This document shows positions 38,216-49,165 of a DNA stretch of 64,000 nucleotides, one piece after another. This DNA comes from Chrysemys picta bellii (taxonomy: Eukaryota; Chordata; Testudines; Emydidae): contig NC_088809.1 in assembly GCF_011386835.1 (NCBI RefSeq), positions 3,109,001 through 3,173,000 on the forward strand, read 5' to 3'. Below the pieces are notes generated by a model. It was given only the letters and a program-made list of their open reading frames with translations, had not been told where the DNA came from and did not search any database. Both the position numbers and the translations under genes were made by a program. The stretch's first letter is position 1, and each line of letters begins with the position of its first letter.

Positions 38216-39770
38216 ATGTTGGCAACGTGTGTAACCTTGCAGTGTGGTTGTGAGAGTTCCAGCAAGGGGTTGGTGACTGAGAGCTCAGTCCGCAGGAGTA
38301 GCTCACAAGGTCACCATTACTGATACAGCCGAAGGGCAAGGCGCTAACCAAGCTGCTCAAGCTCTGACTCGTGGGTTGGAGGCCCCACTGATATTGTTGC
38401 AGTAGCTTGGGAGGCAGGGGTGATGTTGCAGCTCAGAGGGCCGTGGCATTGCCACAGTGCGTTGAAAGGTGGATGCCACGGTCCACCAGTGCAGCTGCTG
38501 GAGAAACACAAGGCAGCAGCATTGAAAGCAGCTGAGACCTGCCCACCCGCTAAGTTCAGAATCTGGCAGCCAAAGGTGCCAGACTCTTATGGTCGCCTGA
38601 CATGACTAACTACAGGCATGAACTCCAGGTCACATGACAGAGCAGGAGGTTTTTCTATGCCGAGAAAAACCTCCTACAGCTTTTGCTTTGCTCCTATTAT
38701 ACACGAGGGTTTTAGCATGTGGAGATTGGCAGTGCTGGGATCTGAGCTCTGGGGACTGTGGGGAGGTGCCTCCCTCAGCATGCTCTGCACACACAGTCAA
38801 GAGTCCCCCCCCTTTCCAGGAGCTTGGCTTTATTAACAAAGAAAACAATAAGGTCAGTTCAAACCTTTGCCCCACCTTGGGCTGCTCCTAAGGTTCCTCC
38901 CTGCAGATTGCTCAGCCCACCCCCTAAATCCTCTCTCTCTCACCAGAGCCATTCTCACGTCCCTTAAATCCAGGAGAGACACTGAGCTCCCTGGCTCAGT
39001 GAGTCAGCAGAACACACTTCATGTTTCCCAGCTGGATCTGCTAGGGGGGCAAGAGGGTTTGAAGTAGACACTGCCAGCCTGTTCCAGTGGCATACCTATG
39101 CTTATTCTTACAGCTGCTTTCATGGTCCATGTATTGATTTCTGGTTCGGTTTGGTTTGAGTATAAATGCCTCAATTATTTTACTCCTAAACACTAAAATC
39201 AAAGCCAGCTGAGGACCCTACAATAACAAGCCAGTCTGTGCACAGTTGCCAGAAGCAACCTGTCATAAGCAAATTGATGTGCATAGCCGCCTGCACTTGG
39301 GAGCAGCCCTCTAATAAAAAGTAGCGTGTGGCCCATTGCCCATAAGTCGTCCCGCTATAACAATCCAGCGCATGCAGTCCAACAGTAATCCAATCCTGTG
39401 CGCAGGGGCACCTCTGAGACAGAGGGGAGCCGTTCTGGGAATGGAAGCGATTTCGGTCTGGGCTAGTAATAATTTAAATAGCCTGCTACTGTGTAAAGTA
39501 GCCTGGAGTCCATTTGTTCGCTTATCTGCAATTAAGCCATCTCACACCTGTCACCCATGATGGGCAGCTCAAGGAAGAACTCTTACAAGAGTGGAAACCA
39601 GCCCAGTGCTCTCTTGGTTCTTGGGCTCCAAGGGTTTACTGGCCAGTTTGTACACAGAACTCGTGCCAGTGGATCTGGAGGGTGAACGGGGCTGTATGAT
39701 AAAAGGGTGACCAATAGGAGGAGAGATCTCTTCTGAGCACTGGTGCCCAGTGTGCGAAGGACCTGCCGTT

Positions 39771-39860
39771 ATTATGTAGTGTTTGTAGTACCATAGCACC
39801 TAGGGGCCCTAGTCATGGGCCTGTGTCAGGCACTGTCCAAACACAGAACACAATCTCCTC
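39771..39860 (-). mobile_element. reptilian SINE tail fragment
   Basis: On the minus strand it reads as the SINE tail: 'tttggacagtgcctgacaca', then 'gggccccta' and 'gtgctatggtactacaaaca'. It is a partial copy. Confidence 0.6.
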
Positions 39861-39924
39861 TCTCTCAATTGGAGGATCGCTGGAAGAGGCTGTGTCAATA
39901 GCACTTGGAGCCAGTAGCTTTAGT

Positions 39925-40123
39925 AAAAACAACAAGGAGTCTGGTGGCACCTTAAAGACTAACAGATTTATTTGGGCATAAGCTTTCGTGGGTAAAAACC
40001 TCACTTCTTCAGATGCATAGAGTGTTATTTATGCCCAAATAAATCTGTTTGTCTTTAAGGTGCCACCAGACTCCTTGTTGTTTTTGTAGATACAGACTAA
40101 CACGGCTACCCCCTGATACTTGA
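39925..40123 (+). mobile_element. inverted-unit Penelope-like short repeat with 13-bp TSD
   Basis: Arms 39925-39981 and 40029-40085 are inverted copies of 57 bp with a single mismatch. The right arm continues to the full unit end ('gccgtgttagtctg' on the minus strand) while the left is truncated. Reverse-complementing the copy at 8.9 kb gives the same architecture. Identical 13-bp flanks 'cagtagctttagt' lie at 39912-39924 and 40124-40136, so the composite inserted once. The central part holds a full hammerhead-like motif on the minus strand, listed separately. Arm identity implies a fairly recent insertion or copying between the arms. Confidence 0.8.
39974..40015 (-). ncRNA. hammerhead-ribozyme-like motif in the Penelope-like unit
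   Basis: Read on the minus strand the order is CTGAAGAA, a helix formed by GTG(A)GG and CCCAC around TTTTTA, then GAAA, then a small helix AGC-TTAT-GCC. The hammerhead core is CUGANGA...stem II...GAAA...stem III...UH. This copy matches except for one extra A before stem II and an A-C mismatch where A15.1-U16.1 should pair. The copies at 12.2 and 49.1 kb have the paired AGC...GCT-C version. Hammerheads are known in Penelope-like retroelements. Activity of this copy is unproven and doubtful. Confidence 0.45.
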
Positions 40124-40329
40124 CAGTAGCTTTAGTGTAAATCCAACAAGTGCTAGCTAGCGTGGGGTATGTGTGTGATAGGACCTTTCTTCCGTGTTTG
40201 CTTGGCATATCTGAAGGGAACCAAATGTTGCACATCTACCCTGCGTTTACTGAATTCACTGAATCCAAACTCCCCTTTAACCCTTTAGTGGGCCCACTTG
40301 GGAAAGGGGACTAGCCAAAGACAGCACAC

Positions 40330-40530
40330 ATAGTCCAGGGCATGGTTAGCCTGATACTTGGGAGACCCAGGGTCAATCCCCTGCTCTGCCACAGAGACCC
40401 TGTATGACCTTGGGCATGTCACTTTGTCTCTTTGTGCCTCAGTTTCCCATGTGTCAAATGGGGATTACAGCCCTGCCCTGCCTCACAGGGGTGTGATGAG
40501 GCTCAGCACATTAGTGATTCTGATGAATGC
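40330..40530 (+). mobile_element. MIR-like SINE
   Basis: This is one of the best-preserved copies in the window: 'ccctgctctgccacagagac', 'gaccttgggcatgtcacttt', 'gtgcctcagtttcccatgtg', 'aaatggggattacagccctg' and 'cctcacaggggtgtgatgag'. Confidence 0.85.
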
Positions 40531-41763
40531 ACACGCTATGGTGGTGAGGGCCGCAATACCTACATCAGGAAAACTCTGTGATTGTTTCTCATCTTTTGGT
40601 CCTTACCAGCATGTTGGGAAAGGAGGGACCCTCCAGACCAAAGCCCTTGGCTTCAAAGGGTCTGGATCCATCTTGTTTGGAGAAACTCCTGAGGGATATG
40701 AATGCAATCTGGCTCCTTTAGAATTTGAACAAAATTATAAACAAACAGTAGTTGGGTTGCAAAAATAATTCGAACTCCCCTCACTGCATCCATTTGAAAA
40801 TTCAGTTGTCACTTTTTTTCAAACACCCTTGTGGGGGGGGGGGGGTACAAGCATACTTTTCTCACTGCCAGGGCGTGGCAAGACACAGAAGTGCTTCTCT
40901 TTATTCTTGCTGGGGGGAGGGAGGGTTGGACTGAAAGTGAAGTTCTGAGTCACCCTTCTCGAGCGGGCATTCAGCTACTTTGTTTTCTTAAGGGCATGAA
41001 GTTGTAAAGGTTTTGGCCAGGAAACAGCTCTAGCTGTGAATGAAACAACCTCCAATTGTTTGAACTGCAAACCTAGCTGCCTTGCTCTCTGTCCAGGCTT
41101 AGAAACTTAACTGAAGAAAAACTGCCTATGAACTTCTCTGGGGCACCAGGCTACGAGGGCCCTAGTCCTGTGACAGGATCTGTGGGTGAACCCTTGCCAC
41201 TATCCTGAGCCCATGGGTCATGCCTTAGCATGGTGGGACTGTATAGACCAGGTAAATCATGACCATTCCTCCGGCCTGAACTGAGGCTTCCACGTGAATG
41301 GCTTCTGGGAGAGAGACACGGTTCTGCAGCATGGAAGGCGTTAAGGTGAATCACCAAATGCAGGGAGAAGTCAAAGCTTTCTTCGGTGGGGTCTAAAAAT
41401 TCCACCAGCATCAGCTCAGCCAAAGCTCCCTCCTTTTCAGTTCATTTCTGGGCTGGCCATGCTGTTTTTCAGTCTTGTGGTGAAAGGTTTTGCTCTGGTT
41501 TATGATCCCACCTTTAAAATGTCACTCGCAAGGTTTTGAAATGTTCCAGTGCTCAGATTGTTGCCAGACACGCACCTCTGAGCAGTTTTGTTACTAGCTT
41601 TAAACTCCTGGCGAGCTTCCATTTATCATATGCCAGTGGCGCGGGGCACTGGGAAACCGCAGCTCTGTGTTCGTAGGTATTTTATCTTTCTATAGCCTCT
41701 CCTGTCTGCGGCCATCTCCCAGCCTCCCGTTCACGCCACTGAAGTGTCCTCTGTGGAGATGCA

Positions 41764-42012
41764 GGACGTGTCTACACTGCCATAAAACCCCCATGGCTGG
41801 CCTGGGTCAGCTGATTCAGGATCAGGCTGCAAGGTTATAACATTTAAATGTAGACGTGTGATCTCTGAGACCCTGGGAGGGTCCGAGAGGCCGCGCTCCA
41901 GCACGAGCCCGGATGTCTACACTTCAGTTTTATAGCCCTGGGGCCCGAGCCCCAGGAACCTGAGCTAGATGACCTGGGCCTGCCGTGGGGGTGCTACTGC
42001 AGGGTAGATGTA
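41764..42012. mobile_element. MITE, second copy of the 36.7-kb family
   Basis: Left end 'gacgtgtctacactgcc' pairs with right end 'gcagggtagatgtact'. Internal text such as 'ccatggctggcctgggtcag' and 'gatgtctacacttcagtttt' parallels the element at 36698-36937. Confidence 0.6.
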
Positions 42013-42160
42013 CTTGCAGTTGCCCCCACAGTCTGATGCTCTGGTCGTTTTCCCAGCCTTCTGGAAAAATGTTGTGAACTTTACTCTTCCCCAGTCACCT
42101 CCGCGATGTGCTGACTTGGAAAGCTGGTCTGGAATCACTGACCTGCTAATGCTCAGCACA

Positions 42161-42262
42161 CCAATCTAGGCAACAAACATTCGGGTGGAATCAGAGCACT
42201 TGTTTCTCCTGCCAATTTAGGCAACAAACATTCGGGTGGAGTCCGAGTACTTGTTTCTCCTG
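42161..42262. repeat. 51-bp tandem duplication
   Basis: Units 42161-42211 and 42212-42262 are head-to-tail copies differing at four positions. Both contain 'aggcaacaaacattcgggtg' and end 'cttgtttctcctg'. It is a simple local duplication with no coding context. Confidence 0.95.
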
Positions 42263-43229
42263 CCCACGCCCTGATTTACTGTATGGTGTCTGTGCTGTGC
42301 TGAACACGCTGGGGAAATCCCACTTCACACAGGGCTCACATGCCTGCTGCAGATCTCTGGGTTGTTTGATGCCTGAGGCCCAAACCCAGGACACTACTGT
42401 GTCTTGTCCCATAAAACAAACCAAAATGTGCCACTGGGGACCCGACGGGCTCAGGGGACTCAAAACACAAGGCAGAGATAGAAGTGCTTCAACCTGGGTC
42501 AGTCATGCATGCTCCCAACAGCTCTGCAGTGGCCTCTGTGACATAAACTCATGGCTCTTAGTCCAGTTCCTAGTGCCTGTCATAAAAAACACCCTCAGAG
42601 GTGGCACTAATTGGCCCACAGCTGACAATCCCTGCAGAGAGGTTGGGGATTGCTCTAGCCAGTGCTGAGGCATACTGGCAGAGCATGGTGGGTAAGGGCA
42701 CCCCATGCCCATTGTACCTTCCTGGAGCTAAACAGATCTGTCTCCTGGGCTGGGTCACAGCCTGCATTCCAAAACAGGACTTTCCTGCCACGCCGCCTGC
42801 ACTGAGAGGAGATGGGAGCTTTCCCTGCCCCCGTCCATCCTTGGCGTGTTTTCTTATTTCTCAGCCTCCCTTCCCTGGTGGTGATTTCACCATAGAGTCT
42901 CCCCTTCACCCAGCAGACAGGCTGCTGCTGGCCCCTTTGTTTGGGCCCAGATGAAACAGTCTGGAGCAACAAGGCCCTTTAAGGCCACAGAGCCAATTTG
43001 TTTAATTGGCAGGACAATAAAGTGTCACCAAAGTCAATACACCATGGACCTGTCAGAGCAGACATCCTGGTGCTACAGATCTAGGGTCTGCTATTTCCTT
43101 TCTCCCTTTGCACCTCTGAGGCCGGGTGAGTGGGAGCTGAGATTAACTTGGCTCTCCTACTTCACTGCCTGCTTCTGCCCCTCTTGCTTCATTGCATCAT
43201 TCAGTGGTGAGTGCAGACTGTGGGCTTTA

Positions 43230-43325
43230 CTATTAGTGTTTGTATCACCATAGCACCAAGGCGCCATAGTCATGGAGAATGATCCCGCTGCGCCGGGTGC
43301 TGTACAAACACAGAGCAACAGGCTG
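43230..43325 (-). mobile_element. reptilian SINE tail fragment
   Basis: Minus-strand text 'tgctctgtgtttgtacagca', then 'tggtgatacaaac', matches the SINE tail seen at 35.3 and 62.85 kb. Confidence 0.6.
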
Positions 43326-43389
43326 CCTCCACCCCGAACTGTTCCCCTCCTTTGCAAACATGTCTGTAGCAGAGGTGACAGAGTCCCAC

Positions 43390-44280
43390 CTATAGTGCTT
43401 GTGCTGGGTGTTTATAGAGTGCCCCTGTAAGTGGTATCTGGGTGTATAGCCAAACAGCCCCTCTGCAGCGCTTGGCTGGGTATCTCAGCGGAGCTCCTCA
43501 GGGGTTCTCTGCAGCTGGGGGCGAGAGTGCAGAAGGTGGCATGCGCTGTGGCCCTAAGTTGAGAGAGCCATGGCGAGGCATGAGAAGGGGTCAGGTGCAC
43601 AGAGTTAGCTGAGCAAGAACCCATAGGGGGAGAGATCACAGACAGCTGCAGGAAGTATGTCGCCTTGACGGCAGCAGATCTGCTTCCCCGGGGAGCACAA
43701 GGACGGAAGGAACAGCACGTAGCAGCGTGGCTAGCTTCTGCCAGAGGGTGGACATACAGACTGTGGCTGCGCCATCTTGGCGCAGAGCAGTGGTCCTGTC
43801 CCCCACCGTACTGTCGCTCATACGGTGGGGCCTGTCTAATCCATTCCCCACACCTCACCCCAAACAAGAGGTACCAATGAGAATAAAGGGAGCTGGATTT
43901 CCCTAAAGGGCAACTAGACCTTAGCCTTGGAATAAGTATGTTGGGCCTGGTGTCAGTTCCTGTAGCGTGCGTGGGAAGCAAGTCCCTAGGGTGACACCGA
44001 ATCCAATCCAATAATAATAAAAATTCCCTCCTCTCTGTATTTGACCTCCCAACGTCTGTTGCTCCGAGTGCACTGACGTCCCTGGTACGTGTTGCTGCGT
44101 TCCAGCCCTTGCGTGGATTCCACAAGCAGCAAGCCTGCCTTCCTGGGCAGAAATCTTTGCTCTGCTCATCTTGTGATCTCCCTGCTCCTTTGTTTCTGTA
44201 ATGTACAAAGATGCACCTTGCTGAAGGCAGAGCGGATGTAACATCAGGGTCACCATCCCTGAGCAGTAAGCACAAGGACT
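43390..44280. other. unclassified block containing the longest open frame; possible solo LTR
   Basis: A 287-codon open frame runs on the minus strand (43412-44275), but it has no recognisable domain and shadows other frames. On the plus strand the block has a TATA-like 'tttatag' near 43410, AATAAA near 43883 and a second 'aataataataaaaa' near 44010. A solo LTR is therefore conceivable. No TG...CA ends or target duplication were found. I do not call it a gene. Confidence 0.25.
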
Positions 44281-45120
44281 GCAGAGGTTAGCAGCTTGTA
44301 CCAGGTCAGATGTCCCTCAAGCATTAACTGCTGATAGGTTATGTACCACTGAAACCAATGACTCCAGTTGGTTTGCGGTTTGCTTGCAGGGTCTCATGTG
44401 CAGAGTCCTCTGACTTAGGCAGTAGTGACTGGGATGGCCTCATGCTGGCATCTCTGCAAGCAGCTGTTAGCCATGTTTTCAGACGGTGATGAGCACCGTT
44501 TGCCCTTGGCTACACTTGCAGCTAAGCTGTGTCCAGCCCAAGTTCAGCTGCATTGGTTGCCAGCCGAGAGTCTCTTTTGTAATGAAGACAAAGCTTTTAA
44601 TGGCAATTGTCAAATGACGCTGTCATAAGCCAGGCCTTGGCTGCCTGCTTCCTCCAAGTAGTGGAGAGCCAGGAAGATCGCTTACAGCAGTGGAAAGCAT
44701 ACAGCATGCGTGGTGATTTATCACAGATCTCTCACGCACACAGATCTTGAAGAGAGAGACGCAGAACAATTGATTTCACATCAAGGATTGTGGCCTTTCT
44801 GCACAGCTGACTTGAGGGAATCTGTATTTCTGCTGCTGGATCAGTCCATTAAAAAGTACTCACCATGATGGGGCCGTGCAACCGATATAAGATGCATGCA
44901 GATTCTCCAGCAGCAAAATGTATCCAACCCAGAGTTAGCTCAGCCTCTTTGCACTTCCTGCTGCAACATCATCACCGTTAGAACCTATATGGAACAGCTG
45001 TGGGCTTGTCTAGACACTTGTTTTTGCACCAGCAGCACTGAAACAATGAACCTGCAGCCTCCTAGTGAGAATTCACTGCCCTGGTTTCAAAAGGGACTTT
45101 TGCCAGTGCAGCTAGGAGCA

Positions 45121-45850
45121 TGGCTACACGTGCAGATGTAGAGCACTTTGAGTTAAACCAGCCCTTGGAGAGTGCAGTAGGGAAAGCGCTGCAGTGTGTT
45201 CACTCTGACAGCTGACAGCGCGCTGGCGTGGCCACATTAGCAGCTCTTGCAATGGCCGGAGCGAGCTGTGCATTGTGGTAGCTATCCCAGCATGCAAGTG
45301 GCTGCAATGTGCTTTTCAAATAGGGGTAGGATGGGGTGTGACAGGGAGTGTGTTGTGTGTATGTGGGGGGAGAGAGAGAGAGTGGGTTTTTGGGGGGCTG
45401 AGAGAATGTCAGCATGCTGTCTTGTAAATTCAGACAGCAGCAGACCTCCCCTCCCCCCCGCCCTTCTCTCTCACACACACCGCCCTTCTCTCTCACACGC
45501 AGCATTCCACAGTAATGGTTGCTTTGTCTCAGAGCAGATAAACAGCCGTCTGTCAAACGGAGCTTTCCCAGGGCATATCCAAAACAATGACAAGAGTGGC
45601 CACTTGACTGAAGGGGATTATGGGACGTTTCCGGAGGCTGATCAGAGCGCAGTAATGCAACACCTCGTTCACACTGATGCGGGGGCGCTCCAGCGGGGGC
45701 ACAGCAAACGTTATTCCACTCGCCGAGGTGGGTACCAGCAGCGCTGTAGCCGTGGAGTCTGAGCACTCTACGTGCCTTGCCAGTGTGGACGGGGAGTGAG
45801 CTAGGGCGCCCGGAGCTCCTTTAATGCGCTGTAACTCACAAGTGTAGCCA
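45121..45850. mobile_element. ~730-bp non-autonomous DNA transposon, 'tggctacac' ends
   Basis: Left end TGGCTACACGTGCAGATGTA and the inward-read right end TGGCTACACTTGTGAGTTAC form imperfect terminal repeats. The interior carries 'cattgtggtagctatcccag' and two tandem 'cgcccttctctctcacac' copies (about 45459-45500). Overlapping open frames on both strands (45200-45766) show no transposase. Target duplications are not clear. Confidence 0.55.
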
Positions 45851-45892
45851 AGCCCTAGAGTCTGTGTAATGCTGACAGACCCCAGTCATCGG

Positions 45893-45960
45893 CAGGTGGG
45901 ATCGGACTGGGACTGCTGGAGCTCAGTGCATGAGCCTCTACCAGATGAGCTAAAAGCCAA
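45893..45960 (-). mobile_element. tRNA-derived SINE head
   Basis: On the minus strand TAGCTCATCTGGTAGAGG (around 45935-45952) is a good pol III A box, and CCAGTCCGATCCC (45898-45910) is a decayed B box at tRNA-like spacing. Acceptor-stem pairing is not evident, and the 5' text 'gttggcttt' replaces a normal tRNA start. This marks a SINE relic and not a functional tRNA gene. Confidence 0.6.
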
Positions 45961-46139
45961 CGGGCTAGTAGCTAAGGCTGTAGAGCAGACTCGTTTTTTA
46001 GCGCTCTCGCGACGTGGTCTCGGTGCCACTAGATGGGACAGAACCCCACACCCAGAAAGAGTGTGGGTTACATTTGCACTGGTGCAGCTGCACTAGTTGA
46101 AAAGAAAAGTGCAGGCAAGCCCTGAAACAAACTGTGGTG

Positions 46140-46350
46140 GAGAATGGTAGCGCAGACTGACCCTGGGCTATGCACCTGGAAGGCCCGAATGCTCATCCCA
46201 GCTCGGCCATCATGGCGGTGGGCAAGCTGCTTCACTTCTCTGAATCTGGTCTGTAAAGATAGCAGGACTCGCCTGCCTCATGCAACTGCTGTGAGGATTG
46301 ATCCCATCACAGCTGCAAAGTGCTCTGAAGGTGTCAAGTACTCAGCCTGA
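46140..46350 (+). mobile_element. MIR-like SINE
   Basis: The body 'ctcatcccagctcggccatc', 'gcaagctgcttcacttctct', 'tgaatctggtctgtaaagat' and 'gctgtgaggattgatcccat', with tail 'gcaaagtgctctgaaggtgt', is typical of MIR. Confidence 0.75.
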
Positions 46351-46359
46351 GGACTGAGG

Positions 46360-46775
46360 TTAGGGTTTTGTCACGGTTATTAGTTGTAAAAGTCATGGAC
46401 AGGTTGCAGGTAATAAAGAAAAATTAACGGAAGCCCATGACCTGTTTGACTTTTACTCAAAGTTGTGGGAGGAGGGCCTGATGGGGGGCTGCCTTAAGCC
46501 GAAGCAGGGAAGAGAGCCCGAACCCCACTGCAGGAGGTGTGGAGGGGTCTAGCACCCACCGCTGTGCTGGCTGACAGCTCTGGGACCCCTGCCCCAGTGT
46601 CTGGGAGCTCTAGGAGCCCCTCACCGCCCATGGTCACTGAGAGCTCCAGGGCCCCCCACCAACTGACAGCTCTGGCCCTGCTGCCCTGGGGCTGAAGCCG
46701 ACAATGTCAGGGAGGTCTCTGAAAGTCACAGAATCGTGACCTCTGTGACATAATCGTCTCCTTAATTACTACTAG
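46360..46775. mobile_element. possible MITE with 'gtcacg/cgtgac' ends
   Basis: The left part 'ttgtcacggttattagttgt' and right part 'cacagaatcgtgacctctgt' are weakly inverted. The GC-rich interior repeats 'ggagctct' and 'agctctggg' words. I recall similar repeats in reptile genomes, but the ends are unproven. Confidence 0.35.
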
Positions 46776-47210
46776 TCGGTTGGGGTGCGGTAGTGTAATG
46801 AGGGAAATGCAGGGCCATTCCCTTGATAGGAGCAAGTGGCAGAGGGAGCATTGCAGGTGCTCAGGCGTTGGCTCAGACATGCCTAACACAGTTCCTCCTG
46901 CATTAAAATGTACTGTGGAAAGCAAACGTGCTTCAGGAACCTAGTCATCTTGGAGCCTGCACGGGGAAGGTGTGTCGCTGTGACCTGCAGGAGCTGGCTT
47001 CCTTTAATATAAGTCAGGAGTTCCCCTCCCATAGAGCCTGAGCATAAGCCACTGAAGTCAAGGGGAGTGTTCCCATTGATTTCAGTGGGCTGGTTCAGGC
47101 CCACGTTGCTCAGGGATGCCCTCTGTTTTAATTTTATGGCCCAGTCCTGATTTAATTTCTTATCCCCATGCTGTCTTGTTGCACAGAGCCTCCTCCCACT
47201 GCTAGTTTGG

Positions 47211-47460
47211 TCGAGTCTACACTAGAAAAGATTTGCTGAGGTAGCTATACTGGCAAACCCTAACAGTGCAAACACAATGTGTACCAATAAAAGTATTTTT
47301 GCCACTCTTATTCCAGTTCCCCAAATGAAATAAGTGACATGGCCAAAAGCAATTTTATGCCAAGATAACATCATCTACACTAGGCCTTTTGCCAATACAG
47401 AAATGCTGTAAAAAATTATCACACCTCTCATCCGACATTCCTATAACTAGCTAAAGTTTC
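47211..47460. mobile_element. MITE-like sequence with 'gtctacactag' words
   Basis: 'cgagtctacactagaaaaga' at about 47211 and 'catcatctacactaggcctt' at about 47367 are two left-type termini of the MITE family. The interior reads 'ggtagctatactggcaaac'. It may be two overlapping insertions. Confidence 0.4.
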
Positions 47461-49044
47461 TAGTGTCAACCTGGTTTTAGTCTAAGACACACAATTGGAG
47501 ATTCGTAGTTTCAGTTGGCTACAGGAGTCCCTTTTGCTTTCTGTCCTAAGTTATTGTTTAGCGTTGCTGGGTGCCGCTAAACTGCTATCACATTCCACCC
47601 CAGAGCTGGCTGCATTTAAGTGGTGGATTAAATAGCTCCTGAACAGTGTGTAATGCACTTTGGATTAAAGATTCTTTAGAAATGTAAGTAGTTATTAATT
47701 ATAAATAATTATCTTTGGAATCTCACATTTTGAACTTGACCAGTTTTGGGAGGAATCAATCTAAGCCCATTTGCCACACACAAATTTGGGGGAAATCTTT
47801 CAGTATCAGGTTTTGGTTTAACTCCCTAGACCTAGGCTTCTCCACTGTAGCCCCATGAACCGCATTCAAACAGTGTAACACAGTGTGTTCTCTAAGCTCA
47901 TTGTTTCTGAATCGGTTAGTGTGTGGCATTGTGCTGTTTCAGGACATTTCATAATGTGTGATAAACATTCTTAGACCCTATGTGGTCGTCATTTTGTAAA
48001 ATAATTCCCTTTTTTAAGCCAGTGTGATGTCATTAGGGTTGATCATAAAACAAAACTGCTGTAATGTTCTACAGTAATGTCCCCACATGCTGCTGTAACA
48101 CCCTTGTAAGCCAAAGTTGTATTAATGTAAGCAAATCCAGTGTTCATTCTGTAACCCAGAAAGGTTTGCAAAAAAAAATCCGTTTTGCAACGATTACTGT
48201 AAACCTCCCCAGACGCCTATGGTGTGATCTGTGATGGTAAACTGGGCCGCTTGCGGACTTGTCTACTGATACATTCCTGGCGTCGGTTTTTAAGAAAGTG
48301 AAACCATCAGTTTCACACTTCTGAGTCCTTCCTTTGGTAATTAAAGTGGTGTGAAAACCTCAGTGCAAAATGAACCTGTTGAAGTTCTGAGCAACTGAGA
48401 AGAGGGGTTAAAATAAAATTATTTCTCAGTCACTGCAAGCAAATGCTAAACTACTCAGGGACTTAACATTGCACTTGCCCAGCAGCTGTTTGCTATGTCT
48501 CCTCCTGTACCAGTGCCATGCAAGCGATGCCAGCCCAAGGAACCACTGCAAGCCGTAGGGCCCACTGTGTCCCAGAGCAGGGAGGCTAGAATGGGCTGCA
48601 GTGTTCCCAGCTGGCACCTGTTGTGAATGTTCCCAGGCCGCTCTAGTCTGGGTGGCAGGCAGGGAGACACCAGTACAATGGGCACTGAACTCAGATCTTG
48701 ATTCAAATCAGAATCTCCTGCAGATGCTTATCAGGGTTGTGGTACTATTGTGTTTCCCTGTTACGTGCTACTGTATTTCCCAGGCCCCCTCAAGATCAGA
48801 AAGGAAGGATGCCATCCTGGCCAGGGGTGTTGGAAAAGCTCCAAGCCCCAGCCGCCTTTGAGGGGTTTCAACTCCCCTTCCCAGGGGCTGGGTCTTATTC
48901 TTGAATGAACGACTGTTTTTCCTCTTCAGGGGTATGTGGCTTTAGGGTGCAGGGCTAGAGAAACCAGTGCTTTGTAGGGTCCAGTACAGGTTGCAGGCAC
49001 ACGTCTTCAAATCAGTGACCAGACCGAGGAGAAAATGCCTCTCT

Positions 49045-49165
49045 CTGCGTTTAGCCCACGAAAGCTTATGCTCAAATCAATGTGTTAGTCTCTCCGGTGC
49101 CCCAAGGACTCCTGTTCTTTGTGCGGATACAGGCGAACCCGGCTGCTGCTCTGAAACCTCTCCAG
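49045..49165 (+). mobile_element. Penelope-like short repeat unit (fourth copy)
   Basis: It is in plus orientation relative to the hammerhead strand: 'tagcccacgaaagcttatgc', then TCAAATCAATGTGTTAGTCT, then 'ggtgccccaaggactcctgt', ending 'gcggatacaggcgaacccgg' and 'ctctgaaacct'. The CTGAAGAA half of the core is missing, but AGC-TTAT-GCT-C is intact. It lies just upstream of the ADORA2B CpG island. Confidence 0.75.

Noticed and set aside
43015..43021. AATAAA-like 'caataaag' as a distal SPECC1 poly(A) signal
   Set aside because: It is 16 kb past the stop codon with repeats of all kinds between, so there is no reason to tie it to SPECC1.
45200..45766. Overlapping 188- and 171-codon frames on opposite strands, a possible transposase
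   Set aside because: They have no catalytic motifs. The sequence is the interior of a non-autonomous transposon with simple repeats.
45893..45960. A functional tRNA gene on the minus strand
   Set aside because: The A box is good, but the B box is degenerate and no acceptor or anticodon stem forms. It sits among transposon ends, so it is a SINE head.
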